Positions 28,114 to 35,967 of a stretch of DNA of 35,967 nt are shown in pieces. The stretch's first letter is position 1, and every line of letters starts with the position of its first letter. Where the stretch lies: the NCBI GenBank assembly GCA_003559855.1, contig PWJZ01000117.1, positions 1 through 35,967 on the forward strand, given 5' to 3'. The notes below the pieces were generated by a model that made no database searches, had not been told where the DNA came from, and worked only from the letters and a program-made list of their open reading frames with translations. A program made the translations under genes and the position numbers. This stretch comes from Bacteroidales bacterium. Its GTDB lineage: Bacteria > Bacteroidota > Bacteroidia > Bacteroidales > UBA7960.

Positions 28114-28486
28114 CTTTTCACACTACCTTGCCTTTATTTTAGCATTAACCTGACTATTACTGACTTTGGGACTGTTCTTCTATAGCTCGTCAGGAAGATT
28201 GAAAAAAATATTCTTTATCATTTCAATTGTTTTTCTTACCACAACAATATTTTCGCTGATCTTTGCCCAGAAACAATACAACCAGCTTACACAACAAGAT
28301 GAAGCCATAGTTTTCGTGCCACGGGTAACCGCTAAAAGTGCACCGGATACATCCAGCTCTGACCTGTTCGTTATACATCAGGGAACAAAAGTTGAAATCC
28401 GGCAAAAACTGGGCGAATGGTATGAGATCAGATTGCCGAACGGGAATATGGGATGGATAAGAAAAGAGAGTGTGGAGAAAATATAA
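28112..28486 (+). pseudogene. batE: batE 3' remnant (membrane segments plus SH3-like domain)
   Basis: Only the C-terminal part of a BatE-like protein of the Bacteroidota aerotolerance (bat) operon: HYLAFILALT, an in-frame TGA at 28151-28153, then LLLTLGLFFYSSSGRLKK, a second membrane helix, and a C-terminal SH3-like domain (about 28310-28483) with VTAKSAPDTSSSDLFVIHQG, TKVEIRQKLGEWYEI and GNMGWIRKESV. The TPR part expected upstream is missing, and the rest of the operon (batA-D, moxR) is absent here. The sequence abuts the truncated adenine deaminase in a different frame, so one deletion probably fused the two ends. A TTG at 28166 could start a short product, but inside the first helix. Confidence 0.75.
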
Positions 28487-28565
28487 TATTCAGAAATCGT
28501 ATCAAAAATATTATTCCCTTGTCCATTTTGAATACCAGATCAATAATAACATTTGTTTTTACCTG

Positions 28566-31500
28566 TTATTGCACCATAATTTTTTTAAACTGATAATTTC
28601 CTTTGTATTCAAACTTTAACAAATAAAGACCGGGTGACAATCCGTCAATATTAAATTCTATTTTCTGGAATCCCTGTTCTGTGGTTATCTGCGTTTTAAT
28701 ATTCTGTCTGTGAACATTGACAAGGGATATTTTTACCGGTTCTCCGCTTTCATTAATAAACTCAACATATAGATAATTATAAGCAGGGTTTGGATATGCT
28801 TTCAGCTCAAGCAATTCCGACTCAGTTATGCCGGTACCATCCTTTATCATAACTACCGATACCGTTTTATCTGAATCAACCACTTTTATATCCCCTTCGG
28901 CATCAAAATAATTTTCAGCTTTAACAGTGTAGGTATATTCGCCGGGTTCAACATCTTCAAAAACATAATCACCGGGATCATTTTCAATTACATCCAAAGT
29001 AACAACGGCATCTTCCACAGGATCACCAAATTCATCATCTACGATGAAAATGACAGTAAAGGTGGTTATTTCAAAGTTTGCTATCAGGTTGCGGTCCGAT
29101 TCCGCGGTAAATACATATTCCTTGTCGGTAGCCACTATAATACCTTCTTCCGTCCAATTTACAAAGTGACAACCAGCTTGAGGAATTGCCGTAAGTATGA
29201 CTTCTTCAAAATGTTCATAATCACCGTCACCTTCCACGGTGCCAAGGCCGGCATCATTTGGAACGGCCGTGATCGTATATACATTCACTTCAAAATGAGC
29301 CACAAGGTCACGCTCTTCTTCGGCAATGAAAGTATAGGTTGCACCGGCAGGTTCTCCGCCAACCGTAACAACTTCGCCGTCCTCAGTCCATTCGACGAAA
29401 TGATAACCGGTATCAGGAGTGGCGACAAGGGTTACCTCTTCGCCGTGGGGGTAATCACCACCGCCTTCCACTGTGCCATAGTCAGCATCGTTTGGCTCAG
29501 CAGTAATGGTATAAACGTTAATGTTAAAATGAGCTAGCAGGTCACGGTCTTTTTCGGCAATGAAAGTATAGGTTGCACCGGCAGGCTCGCCCCCGACCAT
29601 AACAACCTCGCCGTCTTCAGTCCATTCGACGAAATGATAACCGGTATCAGGAGTGGCGACAAGAGATACCTCTTCGCCGTGGGGGTAATCACCACCGCCT
29701 TCCACTGTGCCATAATCGGGATTATCGGGGATGGCAGTGATCGTATATACATTCAAGTCAAAATGAGCTATAAGGTCACGATCTTCTTCGGCAATGAAAG
29801 TATAGGTTGCACCGGCAGGCTCGCCCCCGACCATAACAACCTCGCCGTCTTCAGTCCATTCAACGAAATGATAACCGGTATTTGGAGTGGCGACAAGGGT
29901 TACTTCATCGCCGTGGGGGTAATCACCACCGCCTTCCACTGTGCCATAATCGGGATTATCGGGGATGGCATTGATCGTATAGACATTCACGTCAAAATGA
30001 GCTACAAGGTTACGGTCTTCTTCGGCAATGAAAGTATAGGTTGCACCGGCAGGCTCGCCCCCGACCATAACAACCTCACCGTCTTCTGTCCATTCAATAA
30101 AATAATGACCGGTGTTTGGGATGGCAACAAGGGTTACCTCTTCGCCGTGATAATAATTACCGGCACCTTCCACTATACCATAATCAGGATTATTGGGTAT
30201 CGCATATATTGTATATACATCCATTTCACCAAGAATGCCAAATGGAGAATTCATTATCACCGTAGAGCTTTCATTTTCCGTAACTACTGTAAGTTTAAGG
30301 TAGCAGCTTTGCGATTCGTGATCAGGTATTGTCCACTGGTATCTGCCATTGTTGGGCAAGTTGTCGGCTACAAGCGACCAAGGTCCTTCCGGTCCGCTCT
30401 CCGAAAACTCAATTTTCACATGAGAGGGAATATTGCCGGGCACAGCGGAAGCCCAATGTATGAAACGTACCGAACCCGAATAAAAATTCTCGTAATTTTT
30501 AGGATAAAGGTTCTTGATCCACAACTCTTCGGGTTCAGTATCTTCGGCAAACACATAAAGCTCGTTCTGTCGTTCCCACCAGGGAGATCCTTCGTAAGAA
30601 AGGAGCACTATGTCACCGCGGCCATTCTGATTAAGATCGCCACCTGCTCTGAAAGCATTGGCATAACCCGGCGTATCATCAGTTTGGAAAGTTGCATCGG
30701 GTGTCCAGTTTCCATGACCGTCTCCCAACCAAAGCTGTACAGTTCCATAGCCAAAAGCTATCAGATCAGTATAACCGTTGGCATTCATATCATACAGTTG
30801 AGTTAGCTCAAATGAGCCGGTTGCAGGCAGGTTTCCTGAATAGCATACCCATGTATTGCTAACTTTATCAAACTCATATACTTCCACACCACCATCCGTA
30901 TTAACGAAAGCCATCCCATAGCTGCCATCATTATTAATGTCGCCCACAGATATTCCATATCTGGGAGTATAATACCCATAATAAGGCAATCCGTCATCGT
31001 TATTTTCGAAATTTCCCATTCCATCACCAAAATAAGCAGTTCCCAAAGCATGACCTGCAATAAAGTCGAGAAATCCGTTATTGTTCAGATCAGCAAACTG
31101 TATCAACATGTCTGAATTATTTCCCAGCAAACCGAAGCTGTTTTCCCAGGTACCATCGCTCTGGTTCAGATAAACATGAAAACCGTCACAGCAACCGAAT
31201 GCATTGCTCACGATATCCAGAAACCCGTTATTGTTAAGATCGCCAAGATCAGTGCCAAACATGCCCCATTCCTGACCGCTGGTAGCCAAACCCTCATCCC
31301 AGGGTGTCCAGTTCATACCAGTTCCATCGCCAAGGGCTGCCTCAATGTATTGATCTCCAAACCCTGTGCTTGAATAGGGATGATGCATTCCGTAAGCAAC
31401 ATCCTTTAATCCGTCATTATTAACATCTCCTACAGCAATGCCGCCATAACCGAAGCTCCCTTCCATGTGCAGGCTGAAATTGCCTTCTCCGTCATTGAAC

Positions 31501-31757
31501 CATACCATTATACCATGCTGGTCGGTGTTGACCCATGGAGATCCATGATCGCCAATCGACAAGATATCCACATGACCGTTGTCATTGATATCGACCATGG
31601 CAAAATCAGTCCGCCCACCCTCAAAGATTGGCTCATGAAGACCACTGGTCAGCCTGGTATATGACAAAGCGGATCTGACAGTATCCTGTGCTTCTAAAAC
31701 CAGGCCGGCAGCCATTGAAAGCAGGAAAAAAAAGAAATAAGTTTTTGTATGTTTCAT
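28566..31757 (-). CDS. T9SS-exported FG-GAP and InlB-like repeat protein
   Basis: A 1063-residue extracellular protein: signal peptide (1-23); a propeller-type region (about 45-410) with at least seven FG-GAP/VCBS calcium-binding motifs such as DINDNGHVDILSIG, DVNNDGLKDVAYG and DLNNNGFLDIVSN; an Ig-like domain (about 415-510, VRFIHWASAVPGNIPSHVKI); five InlB B-like repeats (513-897), four of exactly 78 residues and nearly identical; a carboxypeptidase-regulatory-like domain (about 900-975, GEYTYTVKAENYFDAEG); and a T9SS type A sorting domain (about 985-1063) from LKAYPNPAYNYLYVEF to LSPGLYLLKFEY. No enzyme domain is seen. A surface adhesin or binding role is inference. Its neighbours give no functional link. 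Confidence 0.88.
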   Translation of the reverse strand: MKHTKTYFFFFLLSMAAGLVLEAQDTVRSALSYTRLTSGLHEPIFEGGRTDFAMVDINDNGHVDILSIGDHGSPWVNTDQHGIMVWFNDGEGNFSLHMEGSFGYGGIAVGDVNNDGLKDVAYGMHHPYSSTGFGDQYIEAALGDGTGMNWTPWDEGLATSGQEWGMFGTDLGDLNNNGFLDIVSNAFGCCDGFHVYLNQSDGTWENSFGLLGNNSDMLIQFADLNNNGFLDFIAGHALGTAYFGDGMGNFENNDDGLPYYGYYTPRYGISVGDINNDGSYGMAFVNTDGGVEVYEFDKVSNTWVCYSGNLPATGSFELTQLYDMNANGYTDLIAFGYGTVQLWLGDGHGNWTPDATFQTDDTPGYANAFRAGGDLNQNGRGDIVLLSYEGSPWWERQNELYVFAEDTEPEELWIKNLYPKNYENFYSGSVRFIHWASAVPGNIPSHVKIEFSESGPEGPWSLVADNLPNNGRYQWTIPDHESQSCYLKLTVVTENESSTVIMNSPFGILGEMDVYTIYAIPNNPDYGIVEGAGNYYHGEEVTLVAIPNTGHYFIEWTEDGEVVMVGGEPAGATYTFIAEEDRNLVAHFDVNVYTINAIPDNPDYGTVEGGGDYPHGDEVTLVATPNTGYHFVEWTEDGEVVMVGGEPAGATYTFIAEEDRDLIAHFDLNVYTITAIPDNPDYGTVEGGGDYPHGEEVSLVATPDTGYHFVEWTEDGEVVMVGGEPAGATYTFIAEKDRDLLAHFNINVYTITAEPNDADYGTVEGGGDYPHGEEVTLVATPDTGYHFVEWTEDGEVVTVGGEPAGATYTFIAEEERDLVAHFEVNVYTITAVPNDAGLGTVEGDGDYEHFEEVILTAIPQAGCHFVNWTEEGIIVATDKEYVFTAESDRNLIANFEITTFTVIFIVDDEFGDPVEDAVVTLDVIENDPGDYVFEDVEPGEYTYTVKAENYFDAEGDIKVVDSDKTVSVVMIKDGTGITESELLELKAYPNPAYNYLYVEFINESGEPVKISLVNVHRQNIKTQITTEQGFQKIEFNIDGLSPGLYLLKFEYKGNYQFKKIMVQ
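29067..30221 (-). repeat. Near-identical 234-bp coding tandem repeats
   Basis: Four units of exactly 234 bases (29286-29519, 29520-29753, 29754-29987, 29988-30221) and one diverged unit of 219 bases (29067-29285). Neighbouring units agree at most positions, including third codon positions, which points to recent duplication or gene conversion. The two end units are the most diverged. Confidence 0.92.
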
Positions 31758-32180
31758 GATCCTTTATGGTTTTTATTAAAATTTCAGGGTAGAATAGTTT
31801 ACAAATATTACCGGTTTTAATATCAAAGTAAAAATCATTATGTGTAAAACCACATATCAGGCAATTTTGTTTCAAACGAATATGACAACAAATATAAACA
31901 GTTTTCTGATACTGATTTTATTGCCAGCCCGAACAATTTAAAATATTTATAATAAAATGTGACCCGCCTCAATCAATATATTTACCATAAAATAGATAAC
32001 CCGGTTTTATACACCATAAGTTTCGGTGAAAAATAAATAAACCATTTTGAAATAGTAAAACCACAACCCTCCCTAAACCTAAAAGGGTTTACTGTAGCCA
32101 ACCACAATTACAGCCTGTGGTGAAAAATATTTGCCCAATAGCCACAACCAAACCTTTCAACCACAAAAACATCAAATTAC
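31758..32180. other. AT-rich intergenic region, no gene seen
   Basis: The upstream region of the 1063-residue T9SS gene and the downstream region of the DUF21 gene. A perfect -7 box on the minus strand (TATATTTG at 31889-31896) lacks a -33 partner. Towards the DUF21 gene, CCACAA occurs about five times between 32056 and 32168. No terminator with a T-run was recognised. Confidence 0.4.
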
Positions 32181-33227
32181 TCAACTTTTCCTTGCTATTC
32201 CACGCAGAAGTCTTCCAAGAATATCCGTACCTGTTACAACCCGTGGATTGTCACTCCAGAGCAGAATGACGTCATCTTCAACAATATCGTCTTTTTCATC
32301 TCCCGGGCGTACCCTGAATTTCAGAATCAGTTCCCCGAGTTTTTTTCCGGGATCTTTCACAATAATTGGCCTGTGGCAGTGCCTTAATGGATTAAACCGA
32401 CCGGGTTTAAAAAGGGCTTCTCTTATAAAATCATCTGAACTTAGCACCAATCGAGGTTCTTCATTCTGGTCGGTAATTACCACCCAGCTTTTACCCGATT
32501 TATTGATCTTACCCAGAAAGCTGTCATCAGCTTTGGGTTTAATCTCGGGAAACATTGGGCGATTGCCGTCAAACTTTAATTGCAGTATGCTGTCGGGGTC
32601 GACGGGTTCTCCTTCATCGTCGAGCGGTATATCGTCAAGTTCAAGGAAGTTAAGGGCTCCCTGACCTTCCACGTATGCTATATCGCTGGTACTTGCCTGC
32701 ATATGCAATTGTATTACTTTACGCATGTCCTGCTCCCTGAAATAATGTATTTGTTCGCCTCCCAGCCAGGTATCAAGAATCCAGGCGGTAAGACGTGACA
32801 CAGGGTAAAGCAATATTTGATAGAACCGCAACACCGGTGCCAGCATTGACGCCATACGAAGCGCATGACGGGTAAAATAGGACTGAGGAATAATCTCCGC
32901 AAAAATTGTTATAACCACTGTAGAAAAAAGAAAAGCAACAACTCCGCTCAGTACCGAGTTTGATAATAAAGCCAGCAGCACATTTACCGCAACATTTGCC
33001 CAAAGTATAGTTACAAGTGCAAAGTTTGAGTTTTTACGCAGTTGAAGTATCCGTTTTGCGCGTTTGTCGCCACTTTTAACTGCAACTTCGAGCTCCAGCT
33101 TACCAAGAGAGAAAAGCCCCAGGTTCATACCGGAAAGGATCGCCGATTGTGACAAACAAATCAGAATACCTGCCCAGGTAAGAAAAGTTAAATTATAATT
33201 TGTAATATTTAAAAAAATCTCCATCAT
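32181..33227 (-). CDS. DUF21/CNNM-type membrane protein
   Basis: A 348-residue protein with an N-terminal DUF21 (CNNM) membrane domain (about 10-165): helices such as LTWAGILICLSQSAILSGMN, the motif GLFSLGKLELEV, and VVITIFAEIIPQSYFTRHAL, which contains the AEIIPQ signature. DUF21 proteins are linked to magnesium or other cation export. The C-terminal cytoplasmic part (about 180-348) is where a CBS pair is usual; SWVVITDQNEEPRLVLSSDD and VVTGTDILGRLLRG look like CBS strands, but the pair is interrupted by an acidic insert (LDDIPLDDEGEPVDPDSIL). It is divergent from the SSS symporter with 140 bases between them. The transported ion is not established. Confidence 0.82.
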   Translation of the reverse strand: MMEIFLNITNYNLTFLTWAGILICLSQSAILSGMNLGLFSLGKLELEVAVKSGDKRAKRILQLRKNSNFALVTILWANVAVNVLLALLSNSVLSGVVAFLFSTVVITIFAEIIPQSYFTRHALRMASMLAPVLRFYQILLYPVSRLTAWILDTWLGGEQIHYFREQDMRKVIQLHMQASTSDIAYVEGQGALNFLELDDIPLDDEGEPVDPDSILQLKFDGNRPMFPEIKPKADDSFLGKINKSGKSWVVITDQNEEPRLVLSSDDFIREALFKPGRFNPLRHCHRPIIVKDPGKKLGELILKFRVRPGDEKDDIVEDDVILLWSDNPRVVTGTDILGRLLRGIARKS

Positions 33228-33367
33228 TATAAAAATTTGTGTAGTATTATCTGTTTAAATAAGAAAATCAAAAATAATTGAAAAAATAACCCGCCCGTTT
33301 ATCCTGAAATATTTTTATTTTCGTTCACTGTTTTTAAAATACTAATATTAAATCAAAAGACAATAGC

Positions 33368-34855
33368 ATGGATGAAGGAATAGCTATTCAGATAGACCCT
33401 ACACCGGGAACAATCATTTCTTTTATAGCTTATCTAGTAATAATTATTGCGATTGGTGTATTATCCTCCCGTTTTTCATCCAAAGGTATTACCCATTATT
33501 TTATAGGCGGGCGGCAGATGAACCGTTTGGTAGTGGCTATGTCGTCGGTAGTATCGGCCCGCAGTGCCTGGCTGCTGTTGGGTTTCACAGGCATGTCATA
33601 TACTATGGGCATGTCGGCTATATGGGCTGCCGTGGGCTATATCTTTGTCGAATTCCTGCTTTTCTTTTATTATGCAGGCAGGATAAGAAGGTTTACAGAG
33701 AAGTTTGACTGTATTACGCTACCCGACTTTTACACTGCACGTTTTCAGGATAAAAAGGGCCACTTAAGGGTAATTATTGTTTTTATCATAGCATTGTTTA
33801 TGATAGCTTATGTTTCTGCACAACTTGTAGCCGGCTCAAAAGCATTCTCGGCATGTTATAATATTACTGAAACCTCATCACTTCTTTTAACCGCGGCAGT
33901 AGTACTTATCTATGTGATACTGGGCGGATTTTTGGCGGTCAGTCTTATAGATACCATACAGGCGTTTGTGATCATGGCAGCACTTATCATTGTTCCGGTA
34001 GTTGGTATCATTGATATCGGCGGCTTCAGTCAGTTTATAAGCCATTTAATGGAATTTGAGACGGGTGAATTCATAAATCCTATGGCATTAAGTATAGGTG
34101 CTATGATTGGATTTATCGGCATTGGGCTGGGCCCGCCCGGGAATCCTCATGTCATTTCAAGATACATGTCGATAAAGAACCCGCGGGCTTTTAAGTCGGT
34201 TGCCTTAATGGGTACATTGGCAAACATAATAATGGCAGGTGGTGCTTTGTTTGTAGGATTGGTCGGCAGGCTTTACTATCCGGAATTGATAATGCTTCCC
34301 GGCGAAGACTCTGAAAACCTTTACCCTATGCTGGCATGGGAACACCTCACCCCTATTCTCTTCGGATTGGTCATAGCTTCTATATTTGCTGCGATAGTAT
34401 CTACGGCTGATTCCCAGTTGCTGGTGGGAGCATCTGCCGTGGTACGAGATGTTTACGAAAAAATGATAATGAAGGGCAAGGAAGTATCTCAATCAAAACT
34501 TGTATTTATGAGCCGTACAGTTGTCTTTTTACTTGTGGTGCTAGCGATAATAATGGGATGGCTTGCAGGCGAACTTGTATTCTGGCTGGTGTTATTTGCA
34601 TGGGCAGGCCTGGGAGCATCATTCGGTCCTACAACCATCCTTGCACTCTATTGGAAACGAACAACGCATGCAGGAGTAATTGCAGGAATTATCACAGGGG
34701 CGGTTACGGTAATAATATGGAATCTGTTTCTCAGTGATCTGATATATGAGCTGGTACCTGCATTCGCATTGTCATTTCTGGTAACTATAATTGTAAGCCT
34801 TCGTACATCACCGCCTGATAAAAGAGATGAAATGTTTAATGCAATGGAGAAATAG
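33368..34855 (+). CDS. Sodium:solute symporter (SSS family, PutP-like)
   Basis: A 495-residue inner-membrane transporter with about 13 helices of the LeuT-type SSS family, which imports small organic solutes with sodium. Length and layout are close to the proline carrier PutP. The conserved SSS region YFIGGRQMNRLVVAMS follows the first helix, and VSTADSQLLVGASAVVRDVY holds Ser345 and Thr346, which match sodium-binding Ser340/Thr341 of E. coli PutP. However, the position of the important PutP Asp55 (motif SDMSGW) is Ala here (SARSAW), so the solute may not be proline and coupling may differ. Immediately after the stop codon come short tandem repeats and a terminator. Confidence 0.88.
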   Translation: MDEGIAIQIDPTPGTIISFIAYLVIIIAIGVLSSRFSSKGITHYFIGGRQMNRLVVAMSSVVSARSAWLLLGFTGMSYTMGMSAIWAAVGYIFVEFLLFFYYAGRIRRFTEKFDCITLPDFYTARFQDKKGHLRVIIVFIIALFMIAYVSAQLVAGSKAFSACYNITETSSLLLTAAVVLIYVILGGFLAVSLIDTIQAFVIMAALIIVPVVGIIDIGGFSQFISHLMEFETGEFINPMALSIGAMIGFIGIGLGPPGNPHVISRYMSIKNPRAFKSVALMGTLANIIMAGGALFVGLVGRLYYPELIMLPGEDSENLYPMLAWEHLTPILFGLVIASIFAAIVSTADSQLLVGASAVVRDVYEKMIMKGKEVSQSKLVFMSRTVVFLLVVLAIIMGWLAGELVFWLVLFAWAGLGASFGPTTILALYWKRTTHAGVIAGIITGAVTVIIWNLFLSDLIYELVPAFALSFLVTIIVSLRTSPPDKRDEMFNAMEK

Positions 34856-34890
34856 CAAAGGTTATCTTTTAGACAGCTTCCGGTTTCTCC

Positions 34891-34935
34891 GGTATAAACC
34901 CTTAGGGTATAAACCCTTCCGGTATAGATCCTTAG
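34891..34935 (+). repeat. Three 15-bp tandem repeats after the symporter gene
   Basis: Units starting at 34891, 34906 and 34921, consensus GGTATAAACCCTTAG, each with one to three changes. CCCTTAGGG in the array is itself nearly palindromic and can pair with the terminator stem that follows. Confidence 0.75.
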
Positions 34936-34961
34936 GGTTTCCAAAAACCCTAAGGGTTTTT
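34930..34961 (+). terminator. Intrinsic terminator of the symporter gene
   Basis: Stem CCTTAGGGTTT (34930-34940) with AAACCCTAAGG (34945-34955), a four-base loop, and a short T-run. It lies 74 bases after the symporter stop codon. Confidence 0.75.
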
Positions 34962-35016
34962 AGTAAAAAATTGCCAGCTTCCGTTTTTTACTTTTTGCAA
35001 CGTTTACAATAAGTCT

Positions 35017-35171
35017 ACGAGATTTCTCCCTCTGCTATCGCTCCGGCCGAAATGACATAAGTGCTTGATAATAAAGGGGATGAGAGGAGAGGGCGGCTTC
35101 GCCGTCCTCTCCTCTCATCCCTCCCGATCACCAACGGCGGGGTCATTTCGACCGGCAGGGAGAAATCTCGT
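35017..35171. repeat. 155-bp palindromic MITE/REP-like element
   Basis: Nested inverted repeats around one centre. The outer arms ACGAGATTTCTCCCT (35017-35031) and its exact complement (35157-35171) match over 15 bases. Inside, CGAAATGAC (35048-35056) pairs with GTCATTTCG (35142-35150), and CCGG with CCGG beside them. The core is a 21-bp stem (35077-35097 with 35101-35121, one G-T pair) with a three-base TTC loop. It has no coding potential of its own. It resembles non-autonomous palindromic repeats scattered between genes in Bacteroidota. There is no second copy in this window. Confidence 0.75.
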
Positions 35172-35291
35172 GATGGAACAGGTGAAGGCTTTAAACGCTC
35201 CTGTTGAAAACCAGGACATATGCTATTTCCACTATCACCTCGCAGAGGCGAAATAACGGTAGAATATATGACCATCCATAGATACCAATCC

Positions 35292-35329
35292 GTCCCGATC
35301 TTTGCACCATATGGCACAAAGATCGGGAC
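35292..35329. repeat. Second perfect inverted repeat near the FMN reductase stop
   Basis: GTCCCGATCTTTG (35292-35304) with CAAAGATCGGGAC (35317-35329): 13 bp, no mismatch. The 12-base loop contains the palindrome CCATATGG. It ends one base before the reductase stop codon. Without a T-run on either side it is not a standard terminator; it may be a repeat element or a transcript-end structure. Confidence 0.65.
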
Positions 35330-35330
35330 T

Positions 35331-35909
35331 TTAAAACGGCACCCCTTTCTCCCGTTGATTCTTCAAAGCTTCAACATACCATACAAATTCATCCAGAAAC
35401 CTTGCTGTTGATTTTTCTACAATGCTATTCTTTGGAGTCAAATCATCATTGAATAATTCACCTATAGTTATAAAAGGTAGCATTGATGATATCGATGGCA
35501 TTCCCAATTCACCAAGGATCGCCCGCAGATGCACGGCTGCTCTGACACCTCCGAAAATACCTGCCGAATAACAAGCAATTGCGGAAGGCTTGAATAAATA
35601 TTCACTTTGAAAATGATCCAAAATATTTTTAAGTGCCGGCGGAATGCTATGATTATATTCGCCTGATACGATCAAAAAACCGTCGGTTTGATTAAAAATA
35701 GTTGCAAGTTGCTCCATTTGAGCAGGCGCTTCTCCCTTGTCATATTCCTTGTACATCTTGTCGAGAAATGGTAAACTATATTCCAAAGGATCAATAAGAT
35801 AAGTCTTAACTCCTCTTTCCTTAACCTTCTTTTCAAGATATTTGGCCGCCAGAATTCCCTGACGCCCAGTACGCACAGAACCGTAAATAATGCTTATTGT
35901 ATGTTTCAT
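35331..35909 (-). CDS. NADPH-dependent FMN reductase (flavodoxin-like)
   Basis: A 192-residue flavoprotein of the NADPH-dependent FMN reductase family (PF03358 type), which reduces free FMN, quinones or azo compounds with NAD(P)H. Motifs: the FMN phosphate loop YGSVRTGRQG near the N-terminus; LEYSLPFLDKMY; and the family signature SGEYNHSIPPALKNILDHF (about 82-100), followed by CYSAGIFGGVRAAVHLR, which contacts the flavin. Length is normal. There is no signal peptide, so it is cytoplasmic. The substrate is unclear. Its start is 58 bases from the window edge, and its stop lies beside the inverted repeat at 35292-35329. Confidence 0.9.
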   Translation of the reverse strand: MKHTISIIYGSVRTGRQGILAAKYLEKKVKERGVKTYLIDPLEYSLPFLDKMYKEYDKGEAPAQMEQLATIFNQTDGFLIVSGEYNHSIPPALKNILDHFQSEYLFKPSAIACYSAGIFGGVRAAVHLRAILGELGMPSISSMLPFITIGELFNDDLTPKNSIVEKSTARFLDEFVWYVEALKNQREKGVPF

Positions 35910-35967
35910 TTGTGTAAAATTTTGTTAATTAATAAGTATAATTTTTTACTACTGTCCTTAAAATAAA

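Noticed and set aside
27160-28185. Several short separate genes between 27160 and 28185
   Set aside because: All pieces align in order to one adenine deaminase, so they are fragments of a single broken gene.
29634-30806. A 390-codon open frame on the plus strand, antisense to the 1063-residue T9SS gene
   Set aside because: It follows the 234-bp repeat period exactly and exists because the repeat length is a multiple of three. It lacks a family match, start context or signal, and the minus-strand gene is complete with signal peptide and sorting domain.
32131-32664. A 177-codon Ser/Arg-rich frame on the plus strand
   Set aside because: It is a shadow of the DUF21 gene on the opposite strand; composition is typical of antisense reading and no domain is visible.
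35015-35317. Coding frames across the palindromic intergenic region
   Set aside because: The frames on both strands run through the inverted repeats and have no family resemblance, start context or coherent composition.

Overview
The window looks like a chromosomal segment of a Bacteroidota bacterium, probably a Bacteroidales/Marinilabiliales-type organism of low to moderate GC. The support is: two large secreted proteins ending in type IX secretion (T9SS) sorting domains; a 46-residue bTHX ribosomal protein gene; several upstream sequences matching the Bacteroidota promoter TTTG-N18/19-TAnnTTTG; few Shine-Dalgarno sites; and family members typical of the phylum (MuiA/DUF4139 protein, LA_2272-type repeat protein, BatE remnant). 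No plasmid, phage, CRISPR, rRNA or tRNA gene was seen.

Layout. (1) 1-6.9 kb is a minus-strand accessory block: a CPBP membrane protease broken by an in-frame stop, a 15-residue-repeat surface protein, a frameshifted secreted protein, two alpha/beta hydrolases, an internally duplicated membrane protein and a small acidic secreted protein. (2) 7.2-14.4 kb holds a MuiA-family gene with an amber codon in its signal peptide, a 686-residue T9SS repeat protein, the dipeptidase PepD and a lipoprotein with beta-helix character. (3) 14.7-25.2 kb is the housekeeping core: TPR membrane protein and ribH; fmt; an HU protein; a ureohydrolase overlapping trmH; bTHX; clpC; gyrA. All of these are intact. (4) 25.3-28.5 kb holds a TPR lipoprotein and then a heavily decayed adenine deaminase gene running into the 3' end of a batE gene. 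(5) 28.5-36 kb holds a 1063-residue T9SS protein with near-identical 234-bp tandem repeats, a DUF21 membrane protein divergent from an SSS-family symporter, a repeat- and palindrome-rich intergenic stretch, and an NADPH-dependent FMN reductase.

How it fits together. The core genes serve riboflavin synthesis, translation initiation and tRNA modification, nucleoid structure, proteolysis and DNA topology; they are ordinary neighbours rather than one pathway. The accessory flanks concern the cell envelope and surface. A recurring theme is gene decay confined to the accessory genes: five loci carry stops, frameshifts or deletions, while the essential genes are clean. I found no convincing new multi-gene system. 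The most notable items are the palindromic element at 35017-35171, the 234-bp coding repeats, the clpC promoter that abuts its start codon, and the ade/batE junction.
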